This document shows, piece by piece, positions 62,050 to 64,000 of a DNA stretch of 64,000 bases (its first letter is position 1; each line of letters begins with the position of its first letter). The position numbers were made by a program, and so were the translations under genes. The stretch lies in the NCBI GenBank assembly GCA_018816765.1, contig JAHIUX010000090.1, positions 52,252 through 116,251 of the forward strand, read 5' to 3'. The DNA is from Bacteroidota bacterium. GTDB lineage: Bacteria > Bacteroidota > Bacteroidia > Bacteroidales > F082. Under the pieces are notes generated by a model. The model was given only the letters and a program-made list of their open reading frames with translations, had not been told where the DNA came from and did not search any database.

Positions 62050-63150
62050 TTATACAAATAAAGGATATGATTGATGGTCAGTGAGTCTTACTACAATCTT
62101 AGACAAAAAATCTTTTTCTCCTCTAACTCTCCAATATCTGATAAAATTCCTTTCAAGATGTTTATCAAATTTAACAACCGGGAAATTTACTATTTTGATA
62201 TTTCTATCATAACAGGCTTGCTTTAACATTTCTTTATTAAAATTCTCAACTGGATATTTTTCAATTGCAAGATTAAATGCCTGTATAGACAACTTATTAC
62301 TTTGCTTTATCTTACGAGAAAGAACTTCAAGTTCATCATATGGGAATAAACTCTTGCCCTTATTCATCCGGTTTAGTATAATTTTTGAGGCCATGCTGTC
62401 ATGCCGAAAAAAAAATTTCTGAATACTACTTAGAGAGTTAAGATTTTCATCTTCAGTCATTTTTAATGAGTATCCCTTCTGCTCACCTGGTCTTTTAAAC
62501 GGCTGTAGTCCTATTACGGAAAATTTCTTCTCAGTTTTAATTATACCATTCTCAAACATAAATGTTTCCGGTGGTTCACTATATCTGTAGAATACCCCAT
62601 AGCCATTTGAATTTACCGGCTCATACCTTCCATTTACTTGTTTAGAAACAGCAAAAAAAGCTGCTACCCATTTACTACCAGTAAAATCCATTATATCGGT
62701 ATCAAAACCATAATGCTGTGCTAACCCTAAATAGTCAACCTTTAGACTCACAAGCTCTTCTCCGCCTGGATGATTTAATAATAATCCTTCATCAAAGACT
62801 TTTTTTACGAATGGATGTGTGCGTAGTAATAATTCAAATTCTGTTGAGCGAAGTCTGCAAATAAAGCGATCAATTTTGCTTTTCTTGTCTTTATTACGGT
62901 ATATCGTCGGGCAACAGTTATCATAATACTCATTCTGACCTCTAAAATAAGAATTAAAGCTTGAAGATGTTGGTTTCAGCACACATGGTCCATTTGGTGT
63001 TTCGGGGAATAATTCGAATTTGTCCTCTACCCCCAGGTCAGATAAGAAAGGTCCCCATTTTGGATCTGATCTCAAGTTTTCTTCTTCTTTTGATATTGTA
63101 TCAAGTAGATGCAAAATAGTCGGTAAATCCTTAATATCTTCTTGTATCAT
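62050..63150 (-). CDS. FRG domain-containing protein
   Basis: This 366-residue soluble protein has an FRG domain: SSFNSYFRGQNEYYDNCCPT at about residue 65, then a helical part with STEFELLLRTHP, and YLGLAQHYGFDTDIMDFTGS with VAAFFAVSK. The FxxRGQ, QHYG-T-hydrophobic-DFT and AxFFA pattern is characteristic. FRG proteins occur in phages and accessory regions; their biochemical role is unsettled. The C-terminal part (about 250-366) is charged and helical and not recognised. It follows the TPR gene by one base, so the two are translated together. Confidence 0.82.
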   Translation of the reverse strand: MIQEDIKDLPTILHLLDTISKEEENLRSDPKWGPFLSDLGVEDKFELFPETPNGPCVLKPTSSSFNSYFRGQNEYYDNCCPTIYRNKDKKSKIDRFICRLRSTEFELLLRTHPFVKKVFDEGLLLNHPGGEELVSLKVDYLGLAQHYGFDTDIMDFTGSKWVAAFFAVSKQVNGRYEPVNSNGYGVFYRYSEPPETFMFENGIIKTEKKFSVIGLQPFKRPGEQKGYSLKMTEDENLNSLSSIQKFFFRHDSMASKIILNRMNKGKSLFPYDELEVLSRKIKQSNKLSIQAFNLAIEKYPVENFNKEMLKQACYDRNIKIVNFPVVKFDKHLERNFIRYWRVRGEKDFLSKIVVRLTDHQSYPLFV

Positions 63151-63151
63151 T

Positions 63152-63850
63152 TTAGACTACCTTTCTGATTTGATCCAAATCAATATTGTATTTTAATGCA
63201 TTTTCACAATCTGTAATTAAAGACATGCATTGTTGTTCAATTAGTTTATCCCCAATCTCCCTGGCCAATTGATGCCCTTTATTCCCACAATCTAGTGCAA
63301 AATCCAATTGTGAAAGATTATAATAAGCACTTCCTAACATTTCCATACTTTCCGCTTCCCCCTTTTTATCATTTACAGCTTTAAAGAATTTATTTAACTG
63401 CTCTGCTTTATTAAGGGCATCTTGAAATTCCTTTTTTTGATTATGAATGCAAACATGCAGACGTAATAAAAAATAGCTCATTGGCGAATCTGGTAGAATT
63501 AATTTTTCTATTTCAGAAATCAAGGCAAGTGTTTGATCAGTCATTTTTAACGACAGATTTGTATTAGCTCTTTCATATAATGCTTCTACTAACCCGGCAT
63601 TATTGTTAATCTCTTTGTAGATACGTTCAGCCTCACGGTAATGGTCAATAGCAAGGTATAGAAATCTATGCCCCCGAAATACGAATCCAAGGTTCATCAA
63701 AGATTTTGCTTCAATTTTTTTATTGCAATTTTTCTTTGCTAAAAAAAGCGCTTCACTATAGTGTTCTATAGCCTTATCCCAAATTCCTTGTCTCAACAAA
63801 ATTTCTCCATAGGTAAGTAACACTCTGGCAACATTTACGTCTTCTCTCAA
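63152..63850 (-). CDS. Tetratricopeptide repeat protein, 5' end uncertain
   Basis: This frame of 232 residues begins at TTG 63850 and encodes about five TPR-type helical pairs: GIWDKAIEHYSEALFLAKK, RFLYLAIDHYREAERIYKE, and AYYNLSQLDFALDCGNKGHQ. It has no membrane segment and probably forms a protein-binding scaffold for the FRG partner; that is inference. There is no in-frame ATG. The frame is open to TAA at 63881-63883, and an ATG at 63902 in the next frame would join it if one base of the TTTT run at 63879-63882 were removed. A frameshift or a non-ATG start is therefore likely. Confidence 0.65.
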   Translation of the reverse strand: MREDVNVARVLLTYGEILLRQGIWDKAIEHYSEALFLAKKNCNKKIEAKSLMNLGFVFRGHRFLYLAIDHYREAERIYKEINNNAGLVEALYERANTNLSLKMTDQTLALISEIEKLILPDSPMSYFLLRLHVCIHNQKKEFQDALNKAEQLNKFFKAVNDKKGEAESMEMLGSAYYNLSQLDFALDCGNKGHQLAREIGDKLIEQQCMSLITDCENALKYNIDLDQIRKVV

Positions 63851-64000
63851 TCTCTTATATAGTCGATCCTTAATAAGGTTTTAGATTGTTGATATTCAAC
63901 ATATTAATGTTAATAACTGATATTTTTTGATGTTCAAAACTGCAAGAAAAAGCGTAATTTTATATCAAAAGCTTGCAGAAAATGATCGGAAAAACACCTA

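Noticed and set aside
1..64000. Search for tRNA or rRNA genes, CRISPR arrays and insertion sequences
   Set aside because: No T-arm-like GTTCRANNC with acceptor pairing, no spaced direct repeats and no transposase-like frame was seen by eye. A covariance-model scan would be decisive.

Overview
The window looks like chromosomal DNA of a member of the phylum Bacteroidota, probably a Bacteroidales-like anaerobe. Four lines of sequence evidence support this. Several secreted proteins end in type IX secretion (T9SS) C-terminal sorting domains. There is a TonB receptor/DUF4249 lipoprotein pair. A complete Rnf complex is encoded. Many genes are preceded by the Bacteroidota -7 promoter element TAnnTTTG (or TAnnTTCG), with TTG or TTTG about 20 bases upstream in the best cases. 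No tRNA, rRNA, CRISPR array or insertion sequence was recognised.

Region by region. 1-4.7 kb: the end of a surface-polysaccharide cluster (two glycosyltransferases and a flippase) with gpsA on the opposite strand. 4.7-9.2 kb: YihY-type membrane protein, nadC, a DUF4783 protein, an unknown lipoprotein, a short-chain dehydrogenase and an RseC-like protein. 9.2-11.6 kb: a large T9SS cargo protein. 11.9-17.0 kb: the six-gene rnfBCDGEA operon, ended by a bidirectional terminator shared with a cyclophilin lipoprotein. 18-23 kb: ftsE, two more glycosyltransferases, murB, and a DUF2752/TM2 pair. 23-28 kb: a T9SS arylsulfotransferase-like protein, pyrD, a DUF5606 protein and another T9SS cargo protein. 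28-31.5 kb: small envelope proteins and a LytS/LytR-type two-component pair. 31.5-38.7 kb: MsbA-like exporter, purB, and a TonB receptor with its DUF4249 partner. 38.9-46.8 kb: rhomboid protease, POT-like transporter, haem-type TonB receptor, three unknown envelope proteins and a methyltransferase. 46.9-54.8 kb: extradiol dioxygenase, GNAT-nitrilase fusion, amidase, and a run of small genes (DUF4440, DsrE, methyltransferase, TfoX-like, membrane protein), then an S1/P1-nuclease-like T9SS protein. 55-60.2 kb: hybrid histidine kinase and CheB-CheR-PAS fusion. 60.5-63.9 kb: an AT-rich accessory stretch with an ATPase of the DUF4143 type, a gene relic, and a TPR/FRG-domain pair.

Metabolically the window joins ion-pumping ferredoxin:NAD oxidoreduction (Rnf), de novo pyrimidine, purine and NAD synthesis steps (pyrD, purB, nadC), phospholipid backbone synthesis (gpsA) and peptidoglycan precursor synthesis (murB). 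The rest is dominated by envelope functions: secretion cargo, TonB uptake and glycan assembly.

The least ordinary content is at the right end: a perfect palindrome over the promoter of the DUF4143 ATPase, a decayed ATPase/regulator relic with two in-frame stop codons, and a tightly coupled TPR-FRG gene pair. A small exported-protein gene at about 54.9 kb also appears to be broken by a single-base frameshift. All functional statements rest on reading the sequence and on recalled family knowledge; no searches were run.
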